Numbered from the stretch's first letter, positions 1 through 13,429 are shown. The stretch: 64,000 bases of DNA from Trifolium pratense (GCF_020283565.1 NC_060059.1:4905501-4969500); one strand, 5' to 3'. Numbers and translations are program-made. The notes: generated from the letters alone by a model not told the origin.

Positions 1-2
1 TC

Positions 3-212
3 TCCTATCTGATATTAAATGAAATTGTAAACAAGATTCTTGCCTTAATTTCTACCAAGGATGGGGAATCCTCAAATGCTTCTGAGTTCTGCCTACCTTT
101 CCTTGACAAATCTCACTTTTTTAGAGAAGCCAACCAAGTCGCAGATTGTCTTACTGAATATGGCCTTATAGAAGTGCTAGCTGTTAATTTTAGTTCTATT
201 GTGTTGATTTGA
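3..212 (+). pseudogene. LINE RNase H domain C-terminal relic
   Basis: One reading frame stays open from base 3 to a TGA at 210-212. Its second half reads FREANQVADCLTEYGL, a close match to the REANQVADCLAKYG signature near the C-terminus of the RNase H-like domain attached to plant L1-type LINE polyproteins and to their domesticated or degraded derivatives. There is no start codon and the upstream part is cut by the window edge, so completeness cannot be judged. Most likely it is the tail of a dead LINE. No poly-A tail or target duplication was recognised downstream. Confidence 0.6.
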
Positions 213-3042
213 TTCTAGTTATTTTTATGAAACTAATGGATGGATTATTGTCTTGAGATTTCTTACTCATGCACACACATAATCAAGTCAAATTGCATTT
301 GTCATGTTAATTAGGTAATTTGGTCAACATTTGTTCTGTAACACATAACACACTAAATTGTTAACACTTCAATAATGCTAACAACACACTATTTTTTCTT
401 TTTGATAAATCAAGATATCTTTCGCTAGTAATTGCAGAGATTAATTTTTCAAAATAACTAAAATTTTATTTAAGAGACTGATCTCTTTCAACAAATATTT
501 TTTCATATGTACTAACCGACCAGAGATCAAAACTCAGGACCTATAGGATATGAAGAAACATTGTGCTCTAATATATGTATGGGTAACACCTCACGGCATT
601 ATATAAAGTAGTGAGGCCTAATGGATGTAGGCCCATGCATTATAAGCTTCAAGGTAAACCGTAAATCCACGTAGCAGCCATTGTTTGTTTCCATTAAGCA
701 CTTGTGTTGTGTTGTGTTGTGCAGCTTCACAAAGTTATTTATTTAATTAATATAACTAAGAGGATATATTTATATATAAATAAATAAACAAAATAATGGA
801 CTAAAGCTTTGCCAGCAATGTTTGAAAAGGAAAAGATCTGAAAATGAGATGAAATCGTATATGTATTCCATAAATAAGTAATTGTTTTATTGATTACTTA
901 AGAAAGTGGAACAAGCAGGCTTCTTTTGTATGACTATGTAGGGAAATTTAAAAAAGTGTCACAATAACTAATCATGTGGGTTGGACTTTTTATATTCAGT
1001 GTATAACAAATTGAGGAAAAGAAAAGGGAATGGGTAGAAAATGGTGGTGGGGTTCCTCCCTTAAATAAAATCAATTAATAGTTGGGTCCATATTGGCCTT
1101 TAATAATATATAGTGACTGTAACTAAGAAGTGAGAACAATATCTAGCCACCTCTTGTCAAGATTTCATGTAGTAGTGGCTTTATTAGTGTTGGTAAGTGT
1201 TTTCAATTCAATTCAATAATATCTAAATTGTGGTGGTTGACCACTAGGAGAGAAAGAGTAAATAATGAAGATCATAATCATATAGTAGTACATTCAAGCC
1301 ATTAAATTAACTACAATTATAGTTTGAGAAAAGATAATCAAATTTGGATTCATGGTTTTTTTAATCTTGTGGTAGAGTTTTTAAATTTATAGACTGAATT
1401 TTAAGATTCAGAATGGTTTTCAATTACTTTGGGATTTTAACTATCAGTTTATTATTATGGAATTTGATCTCATTTGATCTGAACCGACGTAGTCTGCTGT
1501 AGTCTTCTGCGAACAAACATCTCGTGGATTGGAATCAGGCCCGGTCCAGAACAAAATCTGATACTCATTTAACTTTAGATTAGATTGTTGGTATAAAATA
1601 GAATGATATTCATCGTTGTGCGACTTTGTTTTATCTTTCTAATTAGATAGTCTAATTTAATCATATCTTAAGAAAAGACAACGAATGACTGACAAAGTTT
1701 GATGCTACCAATACCGACTCTTTTAAGGTGTGAATTTCTCATTGGTTGACTAAATTTCTCTATCATTCTCTTTAACATAAATTATTTTGATAGTTTCGCC
1801 ACTAAAACTAATAAAAAAAAATTAAAATTATAAAAATAGCATAGAAATTTTATAAAAAAAATAAACATAAAAATGATTTATTATAAAGAAAACAAACTTG
1901 GTGTAAATTATTTTTCTTTTATGTAGTTTGTTTTCAAGTGATGAATGTAGATGCATACAGTCCCTTTAAAGAAAAATGTAGTACATTCAATTAAGTTGAG
2001 AAAAAAATCAAAGAAGAACCAGTCAACACAGAAGAAGACTGTTACATATATACCAATGGCCATGGGGGACCCTGTCCTTATGTTTGTGAAGAGAAATTGT
2101 GTCCACACAATGGAGCATGGATAATATGAATGAAATTTTCTCCAAGACCAAAAATAAAAGAGAAAATAACATTGCAATTAATGAGACAGAGAAGAAGAAG
2201 AAGAAGAGATATCTGAAAAAACAAATAGGAGTATTAATATTACTTACTGTTCTGAGTAAAACCTTAATTAGGTGAATAAGATGAAGGGGTGTGACAGTAT
2301 GAATGAAACTATTGTGGTTTCTGTAACAAAATCGTACTAAGAAATTGGTCTGGTTGGAAACAGAAGATGAATCAACTGTTTGAAATCTGAATGAAGCATA
2401 AAGGTACTACTCCCTTTGAACTTAGTATCAGTTATAGTATAAGTTACTCTCATTTAAAATAAAAACAGAAGCCATTAAATATCTGCAGTACTGTGCAGCA
2501 GCAGAAGAAGAAGCATGAAATTTGGAGGTGTGTTCACTGCATGACAACTACTACATCTCAATGACAGATAGAGGAGAAAAAGAAAGCAGACTTGTTTGTT
2601 TGTTTCTGATTATCATTTCCAATCCCAGCTCACAGCTGCTGGATGGATTACATCCCAATTCAGACATTTTCATTTTGATGAAAAATATCTCTCCCTCTCC
2701 CTCTTCTATTTATATTTATATGGGAGGGAAGGGGACAAAAGAAAATAATTTTCTATCATTAAAATAATAGAAAAGTTTAATTTTTAGATTCATCGAATAT
2801 TTAATGTATAAATCAAATACATTAAATATTCAATTAATCTAAAAATTAATTTTTTTTCTTGTATTAAGGATCAAAGAGAGTAAATCTCAAACAATAATAA
2901 GGTAGAGAATAAACGGATTGATTTTTTTTCAAACAAATTAGTGTTACATGTCATAGATGATTGATAAGTCAAAGAAGAATCATCATAATAATAATAGTAA
3001 AGAAGTTATTGATAAAAATTCAAATAAATTCTAATCCAATAA
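213..3042. other. AT-rich gene-free stretch
   Basis: No supported coding region. The short ORFs here lack recognisable domains and composition is AT-rich. There is a GTTGT simple repeat near 704-721 and a GAA run near 2192-2207. The one feature that stands out is a TATA-like promoter facing left near 2700-2730, listed separately. Confidence 0.5.
2710..2730 (-). promoter_or_regulatory. Candidate TATA promoter, leftward
   Basis: Read on the minus strand, CCATATAAATATAAATAG is followed within a few bases by a pyrimidine/GA-rich stretch (GAGGGAGAGGGAGAG) typical of plant core promoters. The next 800 bases on that strand contain no long ORF, only an 89-codon one at 1908-2177 with no recognisable domain. 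If it is a real promoter, the product may be a non-coding RNA or a leader with an intron. This rests on composition only. Confidence 0.25.
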
Positions 3043-3051
3043 TTCAAGATA

Positions 3052-3229
3052 GGGTCATGTTAACTTGTGCCCTAAGGGCACATGTTAAGCTACCTAAAAA
3101 TAGAAATATAGCATTTAATGATATAAAGAATTTAATGTTTAGATAATTGAATACACTACAAGTTCAATAAATTTTTTCCACATTTATCTTCTTAACATGT
3201 GCCCTTAAGGGCACAAGTTAACATTCTCC
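3052..3229. mobile_element. Mutator-like MITE, 178 bp
   Basis: The ends are inverted repeats: GGGTCATGTTAACTTGTGCC on the left and, on the other strand from the right, GGAGAATGTTAACTTGTGCC. Perfect 9-bp direct repeats TTCAAGATA flank it at 3043-3051 and 3230-3238, the target size expected for Mutator-like elements. A sister copy lies at 42262-42447. The 61-codon ORF inside is not meaningful. Confidence 0.85.
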
Positions 3230-3293
3230 TTCAAGATAAGACACAAAATTATCATCATCTTAAGTCAAAAGAGAGCCAAAGCCTAAAGCAAAA

Positions 3294-3587
3294 CTACGAA
3301 ATTAAATGAACATTTTTAGGCATAGATGTCCTAGAAAGATCATAAAAAAAAAGCTTACGAAGCTCGTTGGTTGGAGTCTCCACAATAGTACAATCTAAAG
3401 AATAAAATGAAAGACTAAAATTGACAAGCCAATCAACACAACAATGTCGGTTTTCCTCCCTCCAAATGTGACTAATTTGAATATGCCAATCCAAAGTCAA
3501 CATATTACAAATACGCCGAACTAAAGTGAGAAGCGTCCCACTAAACTTATTGTTATCCATAATCATATCAATCAGAATCCAAGTCAC
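3294..3587 (-). pseudogene. LINE RNase H domain relic
   Basis: The minus-strand frame contains ISHIWREENRHCCVDWLVNF and, further on, VETPTNELRKLFFYDL. These correspond to the SHTWREGNRCADWLANF...PPSELQKLF region at the C-terminus of plant LINE RNase H-like domains. There is no ATG start, and the catalytic N-terminal part of the domain lies outside or is lost. It is a dead fragment in opposite orientation to the relic at bases 3-212. Confidence 0.6.
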
Positions 3588-6178
3588 TTTCCACTATTTG
3601 ATTGATTTTAAAACGTAAATTTGAAAATTGTCTTTGCTTTGCTTGCTATTTATTAAATTTACAAAGGAACTCTTTTTTCCTAATACAATGTACCACACAA
3701 TCTATTCCATAATTATTATAATATAAATGATTATGACTTTGCTTCTACTGGTCACATTTCACCTTATTTTGTGAAACAAAATATAAAACAGATACAATGT
3801 TTGGTGAGCTACAATACAAATAAGCCACATTATTATTTTGTAATTTTTTTTATACAGTAGCATATTTGTAATGGTTTCATTTCATCCTATGAATGCATGT
3901 TAGGGACACCCTATGGAAATGAATGTAAATTGACTAGTTGCAAAATGTATAGCCTTGACCCCATATATTCAGCTAATTATTAGGCTAATTAGCTAATAGT
4001 ATATTCTTAACCCCATGTATTAAGATATACTCCTACCTATTTGCCTTTAATTAAGAAACATTAATCTACATAGGTCCTGTTGATAGACAGTAGATCTTGG
4101 ATCTTGCCACTAATAAACTCCACTTATTCTTAATTATGTTAATTAATTACAATAGTGTTGCACGTGGGAACTGATATCTTAGCTACAAATATATACTAGT
4201 ACTTAGTAAAAACCCTCTATAATCACTATATAATATATTCCAACCAACCCAAATCACTAAACAAAAAGCATAATTAGTGGTGCCACATGCTTTATTTTAT
4301 TGGTTTTATTTTAATAAGTTGTTACTTTAATAATTGGCCATCGTTTTTAATTGAATACAGTCATACAATCAAGAAGTACACGTAAATATTTCAAGTGATG
4401 ACTAAGATAATATTTTTATTTTGTCAATAAAATATAGTATAATATTTTTCCTGGTTCTAGTTAAATCCACCAGCTTATTTTTAAAAATACTATAAGGACC
4501 CCAACATTACATATAAAAACAAAGTGTAGGACACTTATTGACATTAACTAATTTACGTTTTCTAAGTATTAATATAGCATACACTCTTAGTATATAAATA
4601 AAGTATTATTATATATACTCAGAATAAACTATTATCCGAATCACATGGACAAAGTATTTTTGATAAGACATGGACAAAGTTTGGTATGCTTAGCTGACTT
4701 GGACTACATGCGATCAATTATTTAATTGTGGAGATAAATAATTATATTATAAATTATACCTATAGGGAGTTGGGTTGCATTGTTATGACTCTATTATATA
4801 TTATATAATTAAAATGACACATTATTATATTGTTTTTTCGGTAAAGTATTATACAAAAAACTTGACCAATAAGAAAAGAAAAAAGTATACAAAAAATGTT
4901 TTTTAGGTAAAGTGGAGCCTATGCTCTCTTTGACTGTCTACAGTATTTAGAGTATAGACACTAACTTCAGTTTTTTAAGGGTGGACTTTAGGCTCATAAA
5001 ATTGGGACAAATTTGGTGTTCATAACCCCTTCACCATATACATTATTAATCTTGTTGTGAACCAACAAATATCCCAAAATTCAGGAAAGTTGAAAAGTTT
5101 ATATGATATATGCATAGGAAATCTTGTGAGCTGTCTAACATTTACTATTCAGAGAAGTTTTTTTTAAGTAAAAGATGTGTACAATTATTAAAAATAAAAA
5201 GAGAGAATGAAATTATAATAAAATCTAGAATTTCTTTTAATATATTTCAGTGTAAACTAATCTCTCAAACTTAATCTATTATGTAAATATAATGTTAGGT
5301 GTGTCTTGCATACATGTAGGTCATACCCTCCTTTATGAGTGAAATGCCAAATGAGATGATAAGGTATTTTCAACTTGACCAGAGATCTTGAATTCAAATT
5401 CTGCCCTAAAGTGTAGCAATGTTAAATCTCGAAAGAGAGTTTTGCCACTCATTGTAGGCATACCTGACTCTAGGGATTAACATTTGTATTTTATAGTTGC
5501 ACACAGAGGATATCCGTTACATAAAATAAAATAAAACAGTAAAAATGGCTCACATTATTCACTAAAATTTTGCTAGAAAAATACTAAATTGAAAATTATT
5601 TTATTAAATGCAACGATTACTTTTTTTTTTAAGCAAATGAGGTGTCGATGGATAATTCTCTGCAACATAAACCTAACCCAGTCAAACCACATAATCAATC
5701 CAAACGGATATACAAACAGTCCAAATACAACAAAAGTGGTCTATTAAAAAAACCGAAGTAAACGCACACACATCCCAAACACTATCCAGCGAACCCGCAT
5801 ACGGGCGCGAAACCATATAGCAAAAAAAGTGTTGTGTGAGCCCTTACATCTCAGAAAGGTGAATGTAACAATTACTTAAAAACTGAAATTTTCAATAAAA
5901 TCTTGCCATCTTTAATCATTCCAAACAATGGTTACCAAACAATGGCTACCAAAAATGAATGTCATAAACTTATGTTACCTATTGTGTTTGTATATTGATG
6001 CCTATAGAAGCTCTTATGAGACCTCTGATTCTACTTCAATGAGTAACCACTTTGACAGAGGGACCTTGAGAAATATCTATAATAATTCAAACAATGCCTA
6101 TAAATATTTCTGCTTGCAAGAGCAGCTAAAAAAGAGAGCAATACAAGCAGAACATGAAAGCCTTTTATTGGCATGTGC
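3588..6178. other. AT-rich gene-free stretch
   Basis: No coding region could be supported. Around 5380-5490 there is a degenerate tRNA-related or SINE-like patch (a GAATTCAAATTCT B-box-like string). Around 5785-5815 there is a short GC-rich hairpin (CCCGCATACGGG) of the kind seen near Helitron ends. Neither is firm. Confidence 0.4.
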
Positions 6179-9100
6179 CTAATCTGTTGGTGTAGAAATG
6201 TTTGATGCAGCTAATTCTATCTCCTGTCGTTTCTTCAAATAACTCTGAGCAGTTGAATTCACTATCTTCACAAAGAAATTCAAAAGCATAAGCCACACCA
6301 CAGTGTTCCAGATTGAAGCAATTGAGAAATCCCATTTTGTTCCCTGAAGATGATAGATGAAGTAACTTTAGGAAAACAATTGCTAAGATTATAATAAGAC
6401 TTTGAAGGTCTTAAACAATATATGAGCAATTCAACATTCAAATTAGATTGAAACATCGATAAACATGTTACATTGTAGTTGATGGTTAGTTACCTTGATA
6501 GTTGGGGAAACTGAATGGGGTGCTTTTAGATACTTATCTTTAACTGCGTGGAGATTAGCAATAACTTTAGGCAAAATCGAAGCAAAACCAGGTATATGAC
6601 CAAGAACCCAGATCAATTCATTCTCTATCCAGTTTAGAAGCTGATTATTGCAAACTGAGATGATAAATACCGTCTGCACAAAGAATAACATTACAGGTTT
6701 AATCAAAAGCATATTTCATATATCGATTATAAGTGCTTGCTTAGTTGAATATATGTTTTAATCCCTAATGATGTTTTTTTTAAAAGTAGTCCGTATTTAT
6801 CAAAAATAATGTTGGTGGTGGCAAGGACTAAAATCACATATTTTTGGACTTTTAGCAACACAATATTTTTTTTTCAATTCTTCCACATCTCTTTTCATTT
6901 AATCTAAATTTCCAACGTGACACATTATTTTATATAAATATTAATGGGAGACCAACTTCAGGTAATGTAATAATAATTTTTTTTTGGAGAAGAGTAATGT
7001 AATAATAATGATTAATATAAGGTATGTAAAAATGATAATGAGTAATTGTCAAATAAAAAGAAAAAGATAATGAGTAATATACTAATATGTTTGTGATAAC
7101 ATTTTATTGTCGTTGGCATTTAGCAAGCTGAGTCTAAATTTGAAGTCATAACAATTAACAAAGCAAAGCCAAGGCTTAAAAAAAATAAACTAACTAAATT
7201 AGTTGGTAAGGGAAGAATAAGATGAGTTTAAACTTATTAAACCTGTATGTGAGTTTTAATAAGAGCCTTTCCGATGAAAGTTGCAAGAAAGAATTTCCAA
7301 AATGGAATGCCAAATTGTCCACACATGATACCAGCAAGGTCGAACAGAGGATTTGGCACCTGAAATGCGAATTCAGTTAATGACAATTTCAATGTTCATG
7401 AAGCATATATAATAAATGTAGTGGTTTTGGTTAACAATAAAGGCTATTTTAGTAAATTTAAGTAGAGATGTGCCTTGAACAAAGGAATCACCACTTTCTC
7501 AATCTCAAATTTTATATTGACACGGTAGAAAAATGATCATATTATTAAAGAAGAACAACAGTACTAACCGAAGCAAGCGCCAAAATGGTAAGAAAATTTA
7601 AATGATGACAATGTGATAGGAACCAGCGCTTGATGCGATTTAAGTAGGTTCCGATGATTCCTTCATTTTCAGTATCCAACTCTTCCATTGCATCCAATTT
7701 GCTCCCAGACAAGCGTGCTACACAAATTATTTGATTAGAATCATGTATGAACCAGTCCCTAAAGTAATTAACCAAATTATTCAAAAATAAATCAACCAAT
7801 CATCCTGTTAAACCGGACAAAATAGACCTAAAAAAGATCAAGAAGTAGGACAATAAACTTCACAGTGTAGAGTTTTAAAAAAAATTGGCTTGTTGTAATG
7901 ACCTAAAATAAACTCAAGAGAATAGGCCGAAGTAAGTACTAGATGAGTCATGCTTTCTAGGAGGATCTAGATAGATCCAATTTCATGACGCATGATTAGT
8001 TTGTTAGGACTTAGGATGCCAAGGCTATAAATAAAAGCATTGACGAACGTAATGATCATCAAACAAATGAATAAAGAAGATTTTTTGAACAAGAAATGAA
8101 TAAAGAAGTTAGTTTTAGAATATGGTAGTGTAGTTTTGTTGTCTCTTTTAAAAAAATTCTCCTCCATTAATGAACAACTAAAATTGTTCATTACAAATCG
8201 TGCTTTCATCTCAATAAAAGAGACTAAAAACTACATTAAGCTAATAAATCTAACGTCTTCATTCATTTTGCAAACTAATCATGAGTCATCAAATATGATT
8301 TATCTAGATCCTTCTAGAAAGCATGACTCATCTTAGTACTTGGGCCTATTCCATTCTCTAGAGCCTATATAGAGTCATTACACTCGTCGAAAGTGATGAG
8401 TGCAATTGAGAGGATACAGTGAAGGTTTTAACAATTTATAGTATGTGATGCATGTGAGTGTACTTGATTAGGACCTCAATCTTTCAATAAATGGCTATAA
8501 CCCTACATTTCGCCGTCTAAAGTGCAGCCCTTGTTTTAGAAGAACCAAAAGTCCTTTATTAAAAGGGAAGTCCAAGTTACAACAACAATAACCAAGCCTT
8601 ATCCCACTAAGCGGGGTCTGCTACATGGATCAAATTACGCCATAATATTCTATCATATACCATATTCTGATCCAACTCATTAATCTCTAGATTTTTCTTA
8701 ATAGTCTCTCTTATGTTCTATTAAAAGGGAAGTATTGAAAACCAAAAATAACTACGTAAAATTTGACCATGATACAACTTGCAGCCAAACATTTTCATTG
8801 CCAAAGAAACTGAACAAGAACATATTATGTTGAAATAGAGTTATATGCCACAATAATCAGAGCACACATGAAGGCAGGAAGCAAAAAGACATAGATTTCA
8901 AATGCAGGATGAATCACGTGGCTTATATACATACTAAAAGTGATATATCACTGTAATTGTGTAGTGTCAGTTTGGAACTACAGTGGGTGGTGGTTAAGCA
9001 CACGTTAGTTTTTGAAGCTCCAAATTGTAACATTCAGCAAAACTAACTTGTGCTTAATATGACTGTGTATGCAGTAAATTTCAATATTAGGATGCATTGA

Positions 9101-11870
9101 TGCAATTGTATATTATCCCATCTAGTTGTTCACTTATTAGATCATTAACTCAATCATTTCCTGATAGAGCTAAAATACCTAAGAAATTCATTATTTGCAT
9201 ATCAAAGTCTCTCAGGAGTCAGGACTAGTGGTTCGATTCTAAACAACATGATGCATTACTTTCAGATAATATAAATTAAGTCAAATCACACAGGCTTCAA
9301 AAAATAATATGAAAATTTGAAGTTTACATTAAATATTTACTTTGATCAGGCAGATATTAGAAGCTTGGGTTGAGCTTTTGTAAAATGTCAACGGTGGCTA
9401 ATAATCTACAATACTGAAACAAATTTATTTGCCTAAAACACTAGAGACCTTTTCTTTTTCTGTTTTGCCTAAAAAGCATTCAACAAAATGACTTAAGTTG
9501 CAGAGCTTCGATGCCATCATAGTGCTATGAAAATACGAAAACAAGCTAGATAAATGTGTCATGCAATATGCTAATTTACCTGCCCTGGAGATGAAGTAAG
9601 GAGGAAGTTCCCCGATAGCTGTTCCCATACCCCATAAAACAGCCTCCAACTGAACTTGAATCAAAATGATGCTGAGTGGAATCTGTGAACCATTTTCAGA
9701 CTGAAACAATGGTGGCCCAAATTGCGAGCAGTCTTTATCAAGCCAAGAAGGACCTCTATCTAACTGTATTGTATCATATGGAGCACTTTTCAAATCAACT
9801 CGGCCACACTGCATGGCTTTTATCGTAAAGAATGCTATGTGTGGACCCAAGTATAGAACAAAAGTATGCAAACCAGACCCTAAACCAAAGCAAACGACAA
9901 AGGAAAAAATTACTAAAAAGAACATATGAGAAAAGAAAAAAGGTAAGATCACAAAAAATAACTCATTCAGCTATATAATAAATATGTTTGGAGTATCATA
10001 AATATGGTTATTGCTCATTAGTATGAAAGCTATGTACTGTAAGCAAGTTCTTTCTGTAAATTCAAATTATATCAGCACCCTAAAGACCAACTATGTTATT
10101 AAGTACAAACTAACAAGGAAATTATGAAGTTGCACAACTAAGAACAAGAATGCCAAGTCATCTCCATGCAGACCTATTTTTACTTACCAAGACCGATTGA
10201 AGATGCAATCCCAAGGGTTATCCACCATAGTCCAAAGCGTAAATATTTAACTAGCTCCTCAAAATGCTGCAGAAAGAACACACATTTTTAGTGTAACATG
10301 AGTATTATATACTAATCAAAAGAATGATCATAGCCTATAGGTGTGTTCGTGGGGATTAAGCTGGGGACAAACTTTCTACAGTGAATTTCAAATTTGAGGT
10401 TTGCGTATCTAAGCCACACTTCACATTTTTTAAGGGTACTTGTCTATAATAGCCAAAAGGACCCAAAAGTAAATTGTTTCCCATGGAACTCTTTTTGGTT
10501 CAGAACCATCAATACTAAGTTGCTGATAGAATAAATAAGCATACCTTTTCATGAGGACCATCGACAGTAACAAGCATTATGCCAAGGGCCCCTACCACAA
10601 AACTGAGAAGCATAAGCCATCCACCTTTGGCCAACAGATATAATGTTGTTTTCTTCAAGTATTGAATCATAGCTAATGTGAAGAATTTTAATGTTTTGAA
10701 GGGTTGTGTGGTTAGTGTCAAATTATCTAGCTCCAATTGGTGCTTTTCGATAAGCCCTGCAAACCAGAGAACTTCTTATCAGCATATGGGATGCAATAAA
10801 AGCTTCATGTAAGTTTTTCCCAATCATTAGTTAGAAGAGAACATTTATCCCTTTTCCCATTTTTCAAAGGTGGCTTTAAGAACCTCACTTTTAATTTCAA
10901 CATTTCCTAACAACAATTTGGCAGATGCTTTAATGCCTAGTTTTGCAATCACCAAGCTATAAAGAATGAAAACCTAACCAAGGCTATAAGGTGATAACAT
11001 TTCTACCAAAAATAAATTATGCAGTCTGCCAAAAACTTCCTAGAAAGACACCCCCTCATCCCTACCCAACCACCTCAACTTTTTGTGAGAAAACAGATTA
11101 ACAATTTCGATAACCACCCTAACGGCTAACGGTAAAATTCATTCATAAAAGAGGTGATTATGGTAGAGGCTCTAGCAATAGTAGATCTTCATACAGGTTA
11201 GGGTGCCACCAGTCTTGGTTAGAACTCCAAATTCAGATTAACTGCGTGTTTCTTATTCTTCAAATGGTCAAGTATGGTACGAGTAGTACACACTGGCGTA
11301 TATGGATGCCACTTCACATGAAAAACCCTCCCTCGTCTCAAACCCGAGAAAGAAGAGATTAAGCTGTCACATATATGACTCTCAATTCTCAACTGTCAGC
11401 CTCTTTTGGTTCAACACAGCAAGTTGTCAACTCATTTCAAGATCAACAACCCTTCTACATTACAAATCCTAATCACATTTTCTATTCCCAAACATAGTGA
11501 TGCTTTTCAATAAATGTGGGAAAACCCTATTCTACCAACATCACCTTTCAATTAAGAAAAAATAAAATCATAATTTCACAAATCCTAAATTTGCATCAAA
11601 ATACACAAACCCAGATGCTATTCTAACATCAAAATCCACCCTTCAAAAGACAACAGCTCAAACCAACCAAAATACAACATTGTATGAACATTGAACATCA
11701 TGTGACAAAAAAAAAAGACTGAAATTAAAGAATCAAAATTTAAATGAAAATAGGATTGATAATAAGATAATAAAACAATGAACTAAAATGAATGAAATGA
11801 ATTAAAATAACATACCTGAGCTAGAAACATTAGTGGTTTCAGATGAAGAAGCAATTTCTTCAGAACCCAT
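6179..11870 (-). CDS. KMS1: VMP1/KMS1-type ER membrane protein, intact, 8 exons
   Basis: Exons in order of transcription: 11816-11870, 10545-10756, 10188-10266, 9580-9879, 7569-7717, 7243-7359, 6494-6673, 6179-6343. All introns are GT-AG and phases close to a 418-residue protein starting [10 protein letters not shown] and ending STPTD. Exon 4 holds [19 protein letters not shown], then the lumenal/loop segment with [18 protein letters not shown] and [10 protein letters not shown], which identifies the plant KILLING ME SLOWLY 1 / vacuole membrane protein 1 family (VTT/DedA-like domain). Family members are multi-pass ER proteins needed for early secretory pathway organisation; animal VMP1 acts in autophagy as a lipid scramblase. 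Length matches my memory of the Arabidopsis protein (about 416). Intron 4 (7718-9579) carries a palindromic MITE and an RTE-LINE fragment. The gene appears functional. Confidence 0.93.
7893..8382. mobile_element. Palindromic MITE in KMS1 intron 4
   Basis: About 85 bases at the left end (TGTAATGAC...GATGAGTCATGCTTTCTAG...GATCTAGATA) recur as an imperfect inverted copy at the right end (8295-8382). This gives an element of about 490 bp. The ORFs of 60-80 codons inside are products of the palindrome. Target duplication could not be settled, so the borders are accurate to a few bases. Confidence 0.6.
8577..8720 (-). pseudogene. RTE-type LINE 3' end fragment in KMS1 intron 4
   Basis: On the minus strand the sequence reads [12 protein letters not shown], then [16 protein letters not shown], a stop, and WDKAWLLLL, ending in a (GTT)n tail. 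This is the familiar C-terminal end and microsatellite tail of plant RTE-class non-LTR retrotransposons. It is a 5'-truncated insertion lying in the same orientation as the host intron. Confidence 0.65.
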
Positions 11871-13429
11871 TGTTGTTAAAGCACTAAAAAACGAATCTTT
11901 AGTACCGGGTAAGCAATAAATTGGGTTTTTGTCTCTCTAATTTATCTGGGTTGTTGTTGCATCTACCATGTTAGGAATTCTGCTACAATATAAGTGAGTC
12001 AGAAAATGGGGATGAATAATTTATATTTTTTTCACCTAAAATATAAAAAATTAGTATTTTATAAAATGGATTGAGTTGCGTCAAAAAAATAAAAATAAAA
12101 AAATAGATTGAGTTGAATTTGTGGATCAATGAAAGACAAATCGGAGAATTTGTTAAGCCTACTATCTATCTCTGTTCTCTATCTCCGACCAGTATGTAAC
12201 AGAGATCCTCCGAGAGACGTACTTACGTTATTAAAAAACGAATACGTTACCTATATACAATTTTTTTTTTTTTTTATTTTTAATAATACCAACAATATCG
12301 TTGATGTTTTTTAGCGACAAATATATTTTATTAACAAACTCACTATAATATAATATATATCTTTGCATAATAAATACAGACAGACGCGAAACGCGCCTTG
12401 TCTGAAAGCTAATACTAGTAAATTTTATTCTTTTATATAAATGAACAATTTTTTAAACATCCATAAATAGATAGATACCGTAAAAAAAAAATTGATTAGT
12501 AACATGACATAATAGACCAAGATAATAGCAAGATAACCGAATAAAACTATACTGGAGAGATATAGTGATAAGTTGTCATGTGCTTTACTGGGAGATCTAA
12601 TTTGTCTGATCCTATAATCAGTTTCAAATCAAACAGGGTATAACAAAATTTGTTCAGACCCTGTTTTATAGCAGAGCACCCTAAGCCACTAGGAATGTTT
12701 ACAGTAATTTGGTAAATTTGATAATAATTAAATTGATTATATATATTTTTTATAAGAACTGTATTATATTACTAGCGGGTCAGATAGATGCGTTCTCGTG
12801 TCTAACTTAAGTAAAAAAAAAAAAAAAAACAGACATATCTTATGTTATGGTGGTGAGGTGAGTTTGTTAATAAAATATTTTTGTTTGCTAAAAAAGATAT
12901 GCTTTATGTTTTGGTGAGTTTGTTAATAAAAGATTTTTGTTGCTACTAAAAAAAATTAAGGGTATTGTTGGTATTATGAAAAATAGGATAACAATATCGT
13001 ATCCTGTTTAAATCTGTTGTTCAATACACCAATAATAAATGATAAATTAAACCTATCACTAATCTTATCATGTTGGCTCTTTATTATTTTTATCCTTAGT
13101 TTTAGCTGGGTTAACAACCGGATAACAAAATTTTATTACGCGTGAGACCTGCTTCGATTCCCGCAGCCTTCAAACTTCATGCATTTATCGGTGGAATTTA
13201 TCTCTTTATGCTTTATTACGTTTTCCTCTTCTTTTGTTGTTATTTTCTTTTCTTATTTTAATATTCCTGTATGTTTTACTAACCTAATGTAAGTTTTAAT
13301 TTCCAACATTGCAGCCAAATTGTCTTCCCAACCTTTTTTTATTCTGACATGTATGTATGTTTATTCAGCAAGCTGTCTTACTTGTTTTGCAAGCAAAATG
13401 AGCAGGTGTTCCTTAAATCCAAATTTATT
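11871..13429. other. Gene-free region with opposed Helitron-like ends
   Basis: This is the upstream flank of KMS1. No gene was recognised. The stretch 12270-12418 and the stretch 12770-13020 are diverged inverted copies of each other (both contain ACAAACTCAC or its complement and AACAATATCG). The first ends in a GC hairpin followed by CTAGT, and the second begins with ACTAG plus a GC-rich string. Terminal hairpin plus CTAG-T resembles Helitron 3' ends, but no 5' end was found. Confidence 0.35.

Noticed and set aside
2400..2730. MicroRNA precursor
   Set aside because: No stem of suitable length was seen, and none of the conserved plant miRNA sequences I know occurs there on either strand.
5928..6182. 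84-codon plus-strand ORF
   Set aside because: It overlaps the end of the KMS1 coding region and its 3' UTR on the opposite strand; no family resemblance.
7967..8336. Overlapping ORFs of 66-80 codons on both strands in KMS1 intron 4
   Set aside because: They are generated by a palindromic MITE and show no domain.
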